Origin: Pseudovirgaria hyperparasitica
Lineage: Eukaryota > Ascomycota > Dothideomycetes > Acrospermales > Acrospermaceae
Assembly: GCF_010093815.1 (NCBI RefSeq)
Contig: NW_022985551.1
Location: 764,614-828,613, forward strand
DNA: 64,000 bases
Direction of reading: 5' to 3'
Shown: positions 43,550 to 53,294 of the stretch, piece after piece
Numbering within the stretch: the stretch's first letter is position 1
How the letters are laid out: each line of letters opens with the position of its first letter
Program-made: the position numbers and the translations under genes
Notes under the pieces: generated by a model
Told to the model about the DNA's origin: nothing
Database searches by the model: none
What the model saw: only the letters and a program-made list of their open reading frames with translations

Positions 43550-45109
43550 ATGCCCCGACAGACTCGCAACTCGACTAGCCTTGACGAGTCACCTGACTAC
43601 GCATCCTCGAGTGCCATGCGTACGAAAACTCGCCGGGGCCATACGAAGTCTCGAAACGGGTGTGCTGAATGCAAAAGACGTCATATCCGCTGCGATGAAC
43701 GTCGGCCCTCGTGCGCAAATTGTGCAGTCGCAGAGCGCATCTGTTTCTTCCCACCGCCTAAGAAAAAAAGGGGGAAGCAGGATGCTGCGCAGGAACAACA
43801 GTCGAATGAAACTCATGGATTCTCGCCAGAGTGCAGAGCGAGTAGTCACAGTACACCATGCGTTATCGATACTGCGGATATGGAGCACCCGCAGATACCA
43901 CCGCCAAGTCGTCGACAACACACTCGATCAGATCCTGAGCGAGCACCAAATAACCTCTCTCAGACCTGTTCTCTGAGGCATGACGCCAATCAGTTCCTCA
44001 GTGGTCTTGAGCTTAACGATCGAGAAGTTCCTTCTCCAGACCCATCTTTGCAATTGGGCGATATGCACACATCGTTACCTAGCTATCCTGGATTTTCAGA
44101 AGTTTCAGACCTCAATTCCAAGGCCACCTTTACGTCCCAGCATATGATCCTGTTATACCATGCCCATATAGTGCCAAACATCTGCGGGCCAAACAGGATC
44201 GTTATTGACATTGCCATTCGTCGCGCTGTCGATTCTCCCTACCTCCTAGATGAAGTTCTTGCTTTCATAGCTTTTCATATGACTTATTTGTATCCTGGAT
44301 CAGCCATACATCTCCGACACCTCGCTACAGAACTCCAGACTCGTGCTGTTGCCTCCTTTACCAGCCTCACGGAATCGGTTCCCAAGGATGACAGAGCCAC
44401 CGCCGTTCCTCGGTTTCTTTTCTCCGCGATCTTAGGCCGGCATGCTCTCGCTGATACCCTTGCCAACTATCGCTCTGACTTTCAGACATTCATCGATCGG
44501 CTCGTAGAATGTTTCAGTCTCAATCGTGGGGTCACCTCTGTCACTCCTCCAGCTCGTCTATATCTCCATGACTCAGAGATCAAGCCCCTTCTTACTGTTG
44601 TTCTCGACGCTTACGCTAAGGTCCTTACGCCAGGCAACGAATGTGATCCTTTGCGCCGGCTTCTAGACGACTCTGATCTCAGTGAGACTAGTACCACAGC
44701 CTGTCGCCAAGCTATTGAAATCCTTCAATGCTCCTTTGATATCTGCCACCATCTTGACGTCGAGGATTATCCACAATCTGCTTCGGTGTTCTCTGTAAAG
44801 GTAGAGGGCGGCTTTGTGGACATGTTACGGAAGCATCGTCCGGAGGCTCTTGTCATTCTCGCATACTTTGGTGTCTTGCTACACCGATGTCATGGCTTTT
44901 GGGCCTTCGGTGATGCTGGTGCTGTAATGATACGCGCCATTGCTGGCCACCTGGGGAGCTATTGGCAAGCGCCACTTGCATGGCCGCTTCATGTGATAGA
45001 GATGGAGCGTAGGCCAGAGCCTGCAAATATGGCTTCGATGCAGGTCAATTCCTCAGATTCGTCACGTACGCCAGTCCCAGGGTGTCCAAACAGTTCTATA
45101 CCATCATAA
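43550..45109 (+). CDS. Zn(II)2Cys6 transcription regulator, sterol-uptake-control type
   Basis: Single exon, 519 aa. The DNA-binding cluster is complete: GCAECKRRHIRCDE (Cys 38, 41, 48), then PSCANCAVAERICFF (Cys 55, 58, 65), preceded by a basic arm RTKTRRGHTKSRNG and followed by PPKKKRGKQ. The middle and C-terminal region (MILLYHAHIVPNI, SPYLLDEVLAFIAFHMTYLYPG, EVLVILAYFG-like helices) resembles the UPC2/sterol uptake control family of short regulators. These factors bind CGG-type sites and act as activators. The target is unknown; the neighbouring RTA1-type membrane protein, convergent 117 bp away, could be co-regulated, but no evidence shows that. No damage is seen, in contrast to the broken regulator at 29.3 kb. 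Confidence 0.9.
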   Translation: MPRQTRNSTSLDESPDYASSSAMRTKTRRGHTKSRNGCAECKRRHIRCDERRPSCANCAVAERICFFPPPKKKRGKQDAAQEQQSNETHGFSPECRASSHSTPCVIDTADMEHPQIPPPSRRQHTRSDPERAPNNLSQTCSLRHDANQFLSGLELNDREVPSPDPSLQLGDMHTSLPSYPGFSEVSDLNSKATFTSQHMILLYHAHIVPNICGPNRIVIDIAIRRAVDSPYLLDEVLAFIAFHMTYLYPGSAIHLRHLATELQTRAVASFTSLTESVPKDDRATAVPRFLFSAILGRHALADTLANYRSDFQTFIDRLVECFSLNRGVTSVTPPARLYLHDSEIKPLLTVVLDAYAKVLTPGNECDPLRRLLDDSDLSETSTTACRQAIEILQCSFDICHHLDVEDYPQSASVFSVKVEGGFVDMLRKHRPEALVILAYFGVLLHRCHGFWAFGDAGAVMIRAIAGHLGSYWQAPLAWPLHVIEMERRPEPANMASMQVNSSDSSRTPVPGCPNSSIPS

Positions 45110-45226
45110 AAGGGAGGTTTCTACATAACTCAACGTGTCCTGACTCCTCTTACAGTCGCATCGCAATCCACCTATCCTCTAGAATCCAAGCAGCTGTCAA
45201 GCCATCCAAATACAACCCTTCTGCTA

Positions 45227-46123
45227 TCAAGCATCATTTCCAACATCTGCTTTATGCTCTTCGCCAGAAGAAGCCACATCCAGCCGACCGGGATACCACC
45301 ACGCAAACACACCAACCGTTCCCATCATGAGCACAGCGTCGAAAACATACAACGGCCACTCATGCCGCAGCAAATATCCGTCCGTGCCCATCACGTACTC
45401 CACAACTCGAAACACCGACCTCACCATAATCAGACCACTAACCACATACAACATCTTCATAACTCCAACCCATCTGCCACTCGCCCCTGTTGTAGCTGTT
45501 CGGACTTTCCTCATCCTCACATGCCAGATCCCCGCCGTTACCGCAAATAGCCCGAACCCCAAGATCTGCACCACCAGACCGCCAAGTATGATGTACTCCG
45601 CAGTCGTCTTGTTAAAGTTCCTGCTCGCCTGAAACCCGCCCCCTGTACCCTGCGCGAAGAACGACACGACATCAAGAAGCACAAAGAAACGCGTGAGATA
45701 TGCCGGACGTATCAGTGAGTAAGCCTCGCCGCGTACACTGCGTATGACGCGGCCGAGCGTCATGTATATCGATGCGGCGAAGAGTGCAGGCGCGATGAGT
45801 AGGAGAATGTTCTGCATTATGAAAGGCGGGAGGGGTGTGGATGTAGTGGTTTTGGCGAGGGCGCGCGCAATGTAACCGAGGACTTCGACTGCGAAGGGTG
45901 TGTCAGATGAGACTGACGATATCTGCGCGGGTTGAGGATAAAGGGGAGACTCACGAAGGCCGCCGATGATGAATGGGATTGCGAAGGCCGTGCGTGTGGT
46001 GATGCTCCTGTAGAGTACGGCCAGTGTGCCCAGGGCGAATAACACGGCGACGACGATTGCGCCGGGCTGTGTGGGGATGTAGTGGTAGAAGATGTATCCA
46101 TTTGGGGATGTTATAACCGCCAT
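45227..46123 (-). CDS. RTA1-like lipid-translocating exporter (7-TM)
   Basis: Two exons, 46123-45955 and 45888-45227, give 276 aa. Seven hydrophobic segments are visible, with the family landmarks GGLLEVLGYIARAL (around the exon join), PALFAASIYMTLGRVI, RFFVLLDVVSFFAQGTGGG and FRVVEYVMG. RTA1/RSB1 proteins protect yeast against 7-aminocholesterol or export long-chain bases; the fungal family is large and mostly uncharacterised. The 66 bp intron has no in-frame stop and a length divisible by three, so unspliced RNA would encode a 22-residue insertion in the second membrane helix. Splicing is preferred because the insert (ESPLYPQPAQISSVSS...) breaks the helix. The C-terminal tail is short and acidic. 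Confidence 0.9.
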   Translation of the reverse strand: MAVITSPNGYIFYHYIPTQPGAIVVAVLFALGTLAVLYRSITTRTAFAIPFIIGGLRESPLYPQPAQISSVSSDTPFAVEVLGYIARALAKTTTSTPLPPFIMQNILLLIAPALFAASIYMTLGRVIRSVRGEAYSLIRPAYLTRFFVLLDVVSFFAQGTGGGFQASRNFNKTTAEYIILGGLVVQILGFGLFAVTAGIWHVRMRKVRTATTGASGRWVGVMKMLYVVSGLIMVRSVFRVVEYVMGTDGYLLRHEWPLYVFDAVLMMGTVGVFAWWYPGRLDVASSGEEHKADVGNDA

Positions 46124-46388
46124 AATGCAAAAAAACTAAATTTAAACGTGGTCTTTGACCGAACGATCAGGGGAAATGGTTTAAAAAGAAGCTCGAAAAA
46201 TCGTTATCTTAAAGTTGCGATGTTGAAACAACAAAAGTATACAGATCGAGTCTTTTTATATGTGTATACCAGATTTCCGCTCACTTCTGCGTCACTGCTG
46301 GCTATGTATATCACGCAACGTCACTGTGAGGCTCATCTACAAGCTGAATGAATGAATGTATTTCGCAAACATCCACGATACGAAAAAG

Positions 46389-46454
46389 CTCCGTACGGGA
46401 TCGTCGAACTCAAAACCTGCGACATAGCATACCGAACGGTAGAGTAACTACGGA
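46389..46454 (-). other. Degenerate tRNA-like sequence
   Basis: Read on the reverse strand, it starts TCCGTAG and ends GTACGGAG, so six of seven acceptor pairs can form. A TTCGGTATGCT D-arm-like stretch, ATGTCGC in anticodon-loop position and a GTTCGA T-loop-like phrase lie in the expected order. It is 66 nt long, too short for a normal tRNA, and the anticodon and T stems pair poorly. I take it as a relic or chance likeness of a tRNA-Asp/Glu gene, not a working tRNA. Confidence 0.3.
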
Positions 46455-46548
46455 AAAATCCGAGCACGCGATATACACGTACACGTAGAACAAAGGTCGT
46501 CCAGAGCACAAAATACGTGTAATTCAGTCGATGGTTATGGAGAACTTA

Positions 46549-46580
46549 AATACACGTATTTTAGGCAAAATACGCGTATT
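46549..46580. repeat. Near-perfect 14 bp inverted repeat (hairpin)
   Basis: Arms AATACACGTATTTT and AAAATACGCGTATT flank a 4-base AGGC loop; 13 of 14 positions pair. Related TACGTGTA phrases occur at about 46475 and 46512. Role unknown. Confidence 0.7.
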
Positions 46581-47264
46581 TACCACACGAGAGACACCAC
46601 TGCGGGCACTAGACAGGGATATAGGCTGCGCTAGATCCTACACTAAATGCTACGTGCTATCCGGAACAGCTTAGTGGGCGTCAGTGCAAGCTTATACATT
46701 ACTGAAATAGGCTAGACCTTTTCCGTGGCTGAAAGATATGTATGAGATCTCGGCGCTAGCAAGGCGAATTCGATATTTAGACTTTGGTGTGATGATGCAG
46801 TGCAAGATTTTCGGGACTGCACATCGCCTACAGCGTATGCTATCATAGCCTTGCTTGAAGGCTTGGATGATATTCGGTGGATAGGGGCGAAAGCTTGGCA
46901 AGGGTGAATAGATACGTGTATTTGGAGCTTGGCGTGCAGAGTGATATACAGCTTGTAAGCTTGTTGTGTATATGCGTTAGTCTAGTCAGAAATCTATGTT
47001 TGGCAGTGCAGTTCGTCATGGTTGCTTGGGGCTTTGGTGATGTGTACGTCATAGAGAAGCGGTGTATAGGGGGGCACTTTTATAAAGCTTCTGCCTCAAG
47101 ACAATCAATGTCGATATTTGACAATCAACTCGCTCTATACGACGATACCCGACAGACTTCCTCTCGTGGTGCTTACTCGTTACTCCTTTATTAGTAACTG
47201 AAGCCTATAGCTCGTTCTTCTCGAGCTTTTGAGCAGTGTGAATTTCTCGAAGCCAGCATCCATC

Positions 47265-48916
47265 ATGGTACACCTTCATCCTATATTATGCTCGCTGCTC
47301 TTAGTTTTGGGTGTTATTGAAGCAGAATCGTGCAATGTAAGCTCAGTTCCACAGTCTGATCACCCGTTCATTTCGGCCACCACAGCTAATCGTACCACGA
47401 GAATGCCTCCAACAATTACATCTATCCTAAGGCTCCTTCCATCGCCGACAGCCAAGTTCTCAACAGCTCCTCATTCATCGGCTCTGCTGCATCCGCACAC
47501 CCACTCAAGCCCCTCTTCAAATTCTACCCTGATGCCTCCCTTATGCACACTGATGGTGGCAACTCCGGTGCTCGAGACGACCAAGGCCCCCTCGGCATTG
47601 ACCCACACATCCGCAGCAGCAGCGCCAAAGTCTTAATGATGGTATGGGGCTCTGATGGAAGCATGACCTGCGGCTACGCCAATACCACCATATCCAGCAG
47701 CGCGCCAAAGCTTGGCCTCGTTGCCATGGATCCAAGCACGCTGCAAATTCAAGCTGCATGGTACCCACCTGGAAACGAGACGCTACGGTTCAGCTACATG
47801 GAGTACATCAAGGAGACTGACGACATTGTTGTCAGTACGTACCAGGGTCACGTATATGTCGTGCACCGCGGGACTTGCGGTACGACGCCTTGTTTCACCA
47901 CTACGCGGACGATCTCACTAGCGGGTGCATTCTTGTCTGGCGAGCAGCTGCTGAATGCCATGTATGACACGGCGGGCAATATCTGGTTTACAACGGGCGG
48001 CACGATAAATGGTGGTGACGCAGCACAAGAGTCGTTTACCTTCGGCTATGTCACGCCGAACGGGACTGTCGTGAAAGAGCATGTACATGGAGAGTTTGTG
48101 GAGAATGGCATTGCTGTCAGTGGCTTGGATGTGTACATGGTAAGTGGACCTACAGCCATGGCAAACGCGAGCAATGCTACCGGGTACATGTATTCGGTAA
48201 CTTCAGGTCGCGAGGGGGCCAAAATCAAGTGGCGAGCTCCGTACACAGCCGGTCTGGATGCAGACGGCGATGTTCGTGGGTCCGGGTCATCGCCCGTGCT
48301 GTTGCAAGACAACTATGTTGCAATCACGGATCGATCAAGTCCACAAGTGAAGCTCAACATCTTTCACCAGAAGACGCAGAACAGTACAGACAAGCAGGTA
48401 CTTTGCAAAGTGCCCCTTTTCACGCCTGGCAAGAGCAACAACGATAACGCTGTTCTGGGCCATTTCGATGGGAAGACGCATGGCGTTATCATACAGAACA
48501 ACTACGGCATTCCGCCAGTATATCAACCCGAGCCTGACGTGCCCGTCGATGTCAATGGGAAGTGGAATGATATGAGCGGAATGGCTGGTGGAATGACGCG
48601 CATTGATATTAATCCTAATGGGACATGCTCCATGCGGTGGACAAACACTGAATTAGCTATCAAGGGCGTTTCCATCATGTCAACGAGATCTGGCTTGATA
48701 TATGGCTACGTTCAAGATACTGAGCGCTCGCCGAGGGGAGAGTATGTGTGGTATGTCGCAGCGGTTGACTGGGATACCGGTCGGACTGTCTACAAAGTGA
48801 GGACTGGTGCTGGCGGGACATACAACGATAACTATTTGCAAGCATCGGTGGGTCCTGATGGCACATTTTATCAAACGGTCTTTGGGGGTATTGTTGGGGT
48901 AAGAGATGGCCAGTAG
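47265..48916 (+). CDS. Secreted protein with PQQ/beta-propeller-like repeats, unknown function
   Basis: Two exons, 47265-47336 and 47402-48916, give 528 aa. Exon 1 encodes a signal peptide (MVHLHPILCSLLLVLGVIEA). The acceptor at 47401 follows a CTAAT branch site and yields ESCNNASNNYIYPKAPSIAD in frame; using the earlier AG would hit a stop. The mature protein shows repeated beta-strand units with W/G-rich turns (LMMVWGSDGSMTCGY, GHVYVVHRGTCG, AGNIWFTTGG, GLIYGYVQD, WYVAAVDWDTGRTVYKVRTG), which suggests a propeller of about six or seven blades. The C-terminal LQASVGPDGTFYQTVFGGIVGVRDG resembles PQQ-repeat endings. There are many N-glycosylation sites. No catalytic motif or lipid/GPI signal is clear. 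I do not recognise a named family. Confidence 0.78.
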
Positions 48917-49791
48917 ATGCAGCCTTGTATGGTGCCTCTGGAAACAGTCAGTGAATGTCCATTGCTTAACCGGCTATGGGTTTGCTTCCTATCGGGTGGA
49001 GTGAAATAAGGTAGATGTTTCAATATGTAGTATATATTGTGGTAGTCCCATTGGTAGGCATCAGAGAACTATAGACGACCAATTCGCCATGGGTGCTGGA
49101 CTTTCGGTCTGTGTAGCCACAATTGTGAACATGAAACTGTGGAACTGGGCAGTGCCTTTCTACCCGAAATCCCGCACAAGCACCTTGCGTTCTCAGGTCC
49201 TGCCCCTTGATTCGGCCAGCATTCTTTTTTTTCGTAGATCGGATTATCGGAGAGAACAAAGCATGAAATCGAGAAGACATCCATCTGACATATCTTACTT
49301 GTTGATTGAATTCCAGCCAAGCTTACAAATGTGACTAATGGTGAGCGACATTTGCTTGAGAGCATTTTGGCTCCGCCGGAACAGGCATCTAACTCTTATC
49401 AAAATACTGAAAGTGAACGCAATTGATGCCAGCGTTCTGCCAGATTTGCGAACAACGAACAAAGAATTTACCTATAGAACGAAAATGTAGCACTGTTGCT
49501 TCTGCGTACATATTTCCGCTCAAGTCAGGCTACTACCATTCCGATTCGCATGTCTGCAAACGGTGCTTTGTAGTTCTGAGGGTCTATTGCGGTAGGCAGG
49601 AGACTCTGTCAGTATCTTTGTCATATAGGAGTACATAAGACACCTCTTCGTCTAACATCTCAACATCCCATCGAGCATAGCATTGACACAAGCTGAAACC
49701 AATACCAACTCCTCCTCCATCTGACACACTACGCTACCAATTTACTAAGAGCCTCCGACTCCGAGTCACAACTCGCACGCATCGTGTAGCC
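48917..49791. other. Intergenic region, 0.9 kb
   Basis: Short frames only, on both strands. None has recognisable motifs. Confidence 0.5.
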
Positions 49792-50413
49792 ATGGGCATC
49801 AAACAGCTCGAAGTCTCGTTGTACTGTCATGAGTCGGAGACGCACACTGAGCTTACCGATATCATGGAAGCGCTCAGAATCTACAAGATGGAAGCAAACA
49901 GCATGTATGAAAGATTCGGAATCTGTCAAAGCATAACTCCAATCAATGGAGTACCCGATTGGATGGTCATTGAGTGTGAGGGCTATGATCCACTTACATT
50001 AGCACACCCTTCATTTCTCGACCACCCTCTGACAATCAATACCAATCATGCCTACCTGACTGGCTTGTTCATCGGGAAACGTGTCAAGAGAGCCATCCAG
50101 ATGCTTAACATGATCGAGAGTAAGTACCAACTGTTAACTTCCCATACTCTCCATAGTCACTGTCTAACCTCATCAAGAAGCTGAATGGGCTGCTGAACAA
50201 AGAGAGACCGACGCATGGATCAAGAAGGACAAGGAAGAAGACAGACTTAGAATGCTTCGAGAAGCGGAAGAAGATGAAGAAGAAGATGAAGAAGAAGATG
50301 AAGAAGAAGATGAAGAAGAAGATGAAGAAGAAGATGAAGAAGAAGATGAAGAAGAAGATGATGATCATGATGATGAAAAGAAGAGAAATAGTAAGCATAC
50401 AGGCTACGCCTGA
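49792..50413 (+). CDS. Small protein with Glu/Asp 12-bp repeat tract, unknown function
   Basis: Two exons, 49792-50119 and 50178-50413, give 187 aa. Exon 1 (MGIKQLEVSLYCHESETHTELTD) is a compact globular-looking part of about 110 residues. After the join (IEKAEWAAEQRETDAW) the protein becomes a charged helix, then an almost pure Glu/Asp run of about 40 residues, then DDDHDDEKKRN. A further GTAAGC donor at about 50392 could splice to 50465 and end the protein a few residues earlier. No signal peptide is seen. Acidic runs of this sort occur in histone-binding and nucleolar proteins, but nothing else supports that role here. The function is unknown and the reading is moderately secure because the repeat keeps frame. 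Confidence 0.6.
50268..50359 (+). repeat. Imperfect 12-bp tandem repeat (GAAGATGAAGAA)n inside a gene
   Basis: The unit GAAGATGAAGAA is repeated about seven to eight times and encodes EDEE. It keeps the reading frame because 12 is a multiple of three. Confidence 0.85.
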
Positions 50414-52082
50414 CATTGGCTAGCCCTGCGGGTGATGAAGAAATGAGGCACATCTCTTCCTTAGAATGAGGCTGGTCCTCACAAGGTCAAGGATCATTAG
50501 ACCAACCAGAATATAATCACATCATCTGAAGCATTATCTGCTAAGAACACCCTGTGTTTTCTCATTCTCTGAAAGCAGTTCTATGTGCATAAGGTAGAGT
50601 GCTAGACCCTAGGGTCGAAACATTCTTCAATTTCGATTCCGTACGAGATGCCATAATGTATAATATAGGAACGGTGACTTTCATTGCATCCGTGCTTAGA
50701 TTAAGGTATAAACGCGTAGTAATCTGATTGTAATATCGATAGAAAGACATTCATAGGACGTAGCACGTTGCAGATTCTAGTCCTAGCTGCAGACTCTGCA
50801 ATTCATTCGATCAGCAGTTGATACTATACTACCACTCCAGAGTTGCCACCTACTAAACATGTGCATTTTTGTCTTTTCTGTTGGAGCGAAAAGGTGAGTT
50901 GGCTGCACCGTACACATCTAGAACTGCCTCATCGATATGCCCCTTTTCAACGTCCTTGTAAGTGCGCCTGCATCGAGACTTCAGCCAGTGTCTTATATTT
51001 CATACCTGCCTACGATGTATTCATTACCGATAACATAAAGATACACATTCACAAACCTGGTCGGCCGGATCAGCTCTTCCTTCGACTCGTATACACGTAT
51101 TTTCCGCCCTTTTCGTCTCTAGACTATGGTCAGTTTTCTTTCGCCTCTATATTAGTATTTACCTATGTCTGGTTCGCTCTATCGCATATCAATAGCTTCC
51201 ACTAACTGTGTAATCGAATCTTCGCCAGTTTTGTCCCTTAATCAACCCAAGGTATTACACTTAGGCGTATTTTTAAAGTAAAGTCGTCGCAAGCGTGGAC
51301 TGGTATCTACCAGCCTTAATCATATTATTCGGCAACATAACGTCACATATCAATACCCGATAATACTATAGCTTCGAGCTTGCATTACAACACGTGATGT
51401 CCCTCATCAGACACACAATTCTGAGCTGACCGTAGCGACCTTTGCTTTGGGGAGCGGTGATAAAGATGCTGTGCTCCGTGGCAGTATCCAAAGCAAAGGT
51501 CCGAAGTTGAGTCCCAGTACGAAAAGTATATTGAAATAAAACACTTAAGATAGGAAGGCTACGGGAGAAGGAGTACGCGCGTTCATGCATGATATGACTT
51601 CAGAGAGCGCAAAGCAAGACGTGCTTTCTTAGCTCACTATACTGTAGGCTTATCGTAACGTAGGAAAAATGTGCCTGGAAAGAACCTTGTACACATCGGG
51701 GCGTTAATGGGATATTTCGACCGTGGTTGTCTTAAATGATCATGTTCACTAGAGGCAATATCGAGGTTGGAAGTACTGACGCTCAGCACATTGGGTGGAG
51801 CGGACTTCAATAGTAGACAGCTATGATGAGGAATATGGAGTATTCTCAACAATATAACATCATTTAGGGGGTATTAGACGCTTGGATATCAGAACGACCT
51901 TACTCGGAATAACAGAGCACTACTGACAACAGTATCAATCACGATGTGACGAACCGTCGTCCAAGGGTCTTTTGATACCGGTTAACACCATCTTCATTAC
52001 TTTATCAATCATCCTGATCTCAAGGATTTTATATACATTGCAGAGCACACCCGTATAAGACATCAACTATGATCAGCTCCCT
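50414..52082. other. Gene-poor 1.7 kb region
   Basis: A 120-codon forward frame at 50843-51205 has no family features and poor protein composition. Otherwise nothing is recognised. Confidence 0.5.
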
Positions 52083-53294
52083 CTATGGCGTCTGGTTCAC
52101 CCGAAAGATTTTGTCGCCAAATATCGTCCTCCAGGAAGGATTTCTCCAAACACTCCAGTCGTGTGAAAGCAAGCCAAAAGTCTCATCATAGTCAACCTCC
52201 CCTTCGCGGATATAGTAATTGCCCTGCACGGCCCAATACGCCCAGTCAGCATCGTTGCCTTCGATATAGTTTCGGAGACAGTCCCAATACGACTTTTCTG
52301 TGCTAGACATCGACGTTTGTGAGAAGCCGAACTCACTGAGCCAGAGAGGACCAGTATATGGCTTTCCTTGGGCGAGAAGATAACCTGCATTGTTACCCAT
52401 GTAGGATTGATAGTTTGCACAATTCGACACATCAGTGCTGAAAGAGTAGCTGTGATACTCCCATAGAACTTTGCTCGACAGGCCTAGAGACGCCCTATCA
52501 AGAGGCTTGCTGTACATGAAGCTGAAATCCAGAGCATAGTTTACACCGCCGACGACAACAAGCGCGTTTGGATTCGCGCTGTGGATTGCCTTTGCACCTC
52601 GCGAGACAAATTTATACCAATCCGCATGCGAGTTCCCGTCTTGCCCGCCGACAGCACGCAATTCGTTTCGAAGAGAGAGTGCCACAACATTTGAGAAAGA
52701 CTTCGACCAAATTGCCATGGCGCTGAGTCCGGATAGCCAGTTCTCAGTATCAAAGTATCGCGAATTGGCATCGTTGTAACCGGATGCAGATGCCCACCAT
52801 CCGTTTCCATCGCTCGTGCCACAGCACCATTGCGCTTTAGAGGTATGATTGTCAAGGATCACCAAGATCCCTTTTCTATTCAAAGAATTGATGACCGCCT
52901 CGAAAGCTCCTCTTGTTGTTCCGCTGGCAAGGAAAGAGTTCTTGCCTTTCCCGGTGTCGTAGATTTTGGTCAGGGATGATTGTCCTGTCTCAGCTGCTGC
53001 ACGGTTGAAAGCGGTTGACACGCGCTCATCAGGGTCTAGAGCCATATCAATCGAATATGTGAGGCGTACACAGTTAAAGCCTCCATCCGCGATCAATTTG
53101 GTGATGGTATCAACAGGCTGGGACGCAAGCCCTTCTGGGATGTGTGTTTCTCCTGCTCCCGCCCAGTTGACGCAACGAAGCTTGACACGCTGACCATTGG
53201 GATCGACGATCCAACGACCCTTGGTGCTCAATACAATTCCCTGGGCTAGTACTGAAAAAATGGCCGCGCACACAAGAAGATGTCGCATTGCCAT
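52083..53294 (-). CDS. Secreted glycoside hydrolase family 5 (cellulase-type)
   Basis: Single exon, 403 aa from MAMRHLLVCAAIFSVLAQG, a signal peptide. The frame is open 31 codons further up, but those residues do not fit a leader. The barrel shows LRCVNWAGAGE at strand 1, FNCVRLTYS, GILVILDNH, ALSLRNELR with the acid/base Glu about 211, VLWEYHSYSF and WLSEFGFS with the nucleophile Glu about 321. WAYWAVQGNYY follows near the end. GH5 enzymes cut beta-glycosidic bonds in plant or fungal walls. The subfamily cannot be fixed from the sequence alone: RNEL in place of NEP points away from classic endoglucanases. Two adjacent Cys (QWCCGTSDG) sit near the substrate rim. No CBM1 or linker is present. 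Confidence 0.9.
   Translation of the reverse strand: MAMRHLLVCAAIFSVLAQGIVLSTKGRWIVDPNGQRVKLRCVNWAGAGETHIPEGLASQPVDTITKLIADGGFNCVRLTYSIDMALDPDERVSTAFNRAAAETGQSSLTKIYDTGKGKNSFLASGTTRGAFEAVINSLNRKGILVILDNHTSKAQWCCGTSDGNGWWASASGYNDANSRYFDTENWLSGLSAMAIWSKSFSNVVALSLRNELRAVGGQDGNSHADWYKFVSRGAKAIHSANPNALVVVGGVNYALDFSFMYSKPLDRASLGLSSKVLWEYHSYSFSTDVSNCANYQSYMGNNAGYLLAQGKPYTGPLWLSEFGFSQTSMSSTEKSYWDCLRNYIEGNDADWAYWAVQGNYYIREGEVDYDETFGLLSHDWSVWRNPSWRTIFGDKIFRVNQTP

Larger units (their letters stand above)
46124..47264. other. Intergenic region with tRNA-like relic and hairpin
   Basis: About 1.1 kb between the divergent RTA1 gene and the secreted propeller-like gene. It holds the two items listed separately and no protein gene. 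Confidence 0.5.

Noticed and set aside
43542-43976. Overlapping frame across the Zn-cluster gene
   Set aside because: It is a shadow of the regulator that starts at 43550 with a full six-cysteine cluster.
46389-46454. Functional tRNA gene
   Set aside because: Too short and the anticodon and T stems do not pair. Kept only as a relic-like sequence.
47265-47636. Frame continuing from the propeller protein's signal peptide
   Set aside because: It reads through the intron and ends in low-quality Ser/His/Pro sequence. The spliced frame matches the downstream protein.
50843-51205. 120-codon forward frame with several Cys/His
   Set aside because: Spacing fits no zinc motif and the end is hydrophobic without order. 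Treated as chance.
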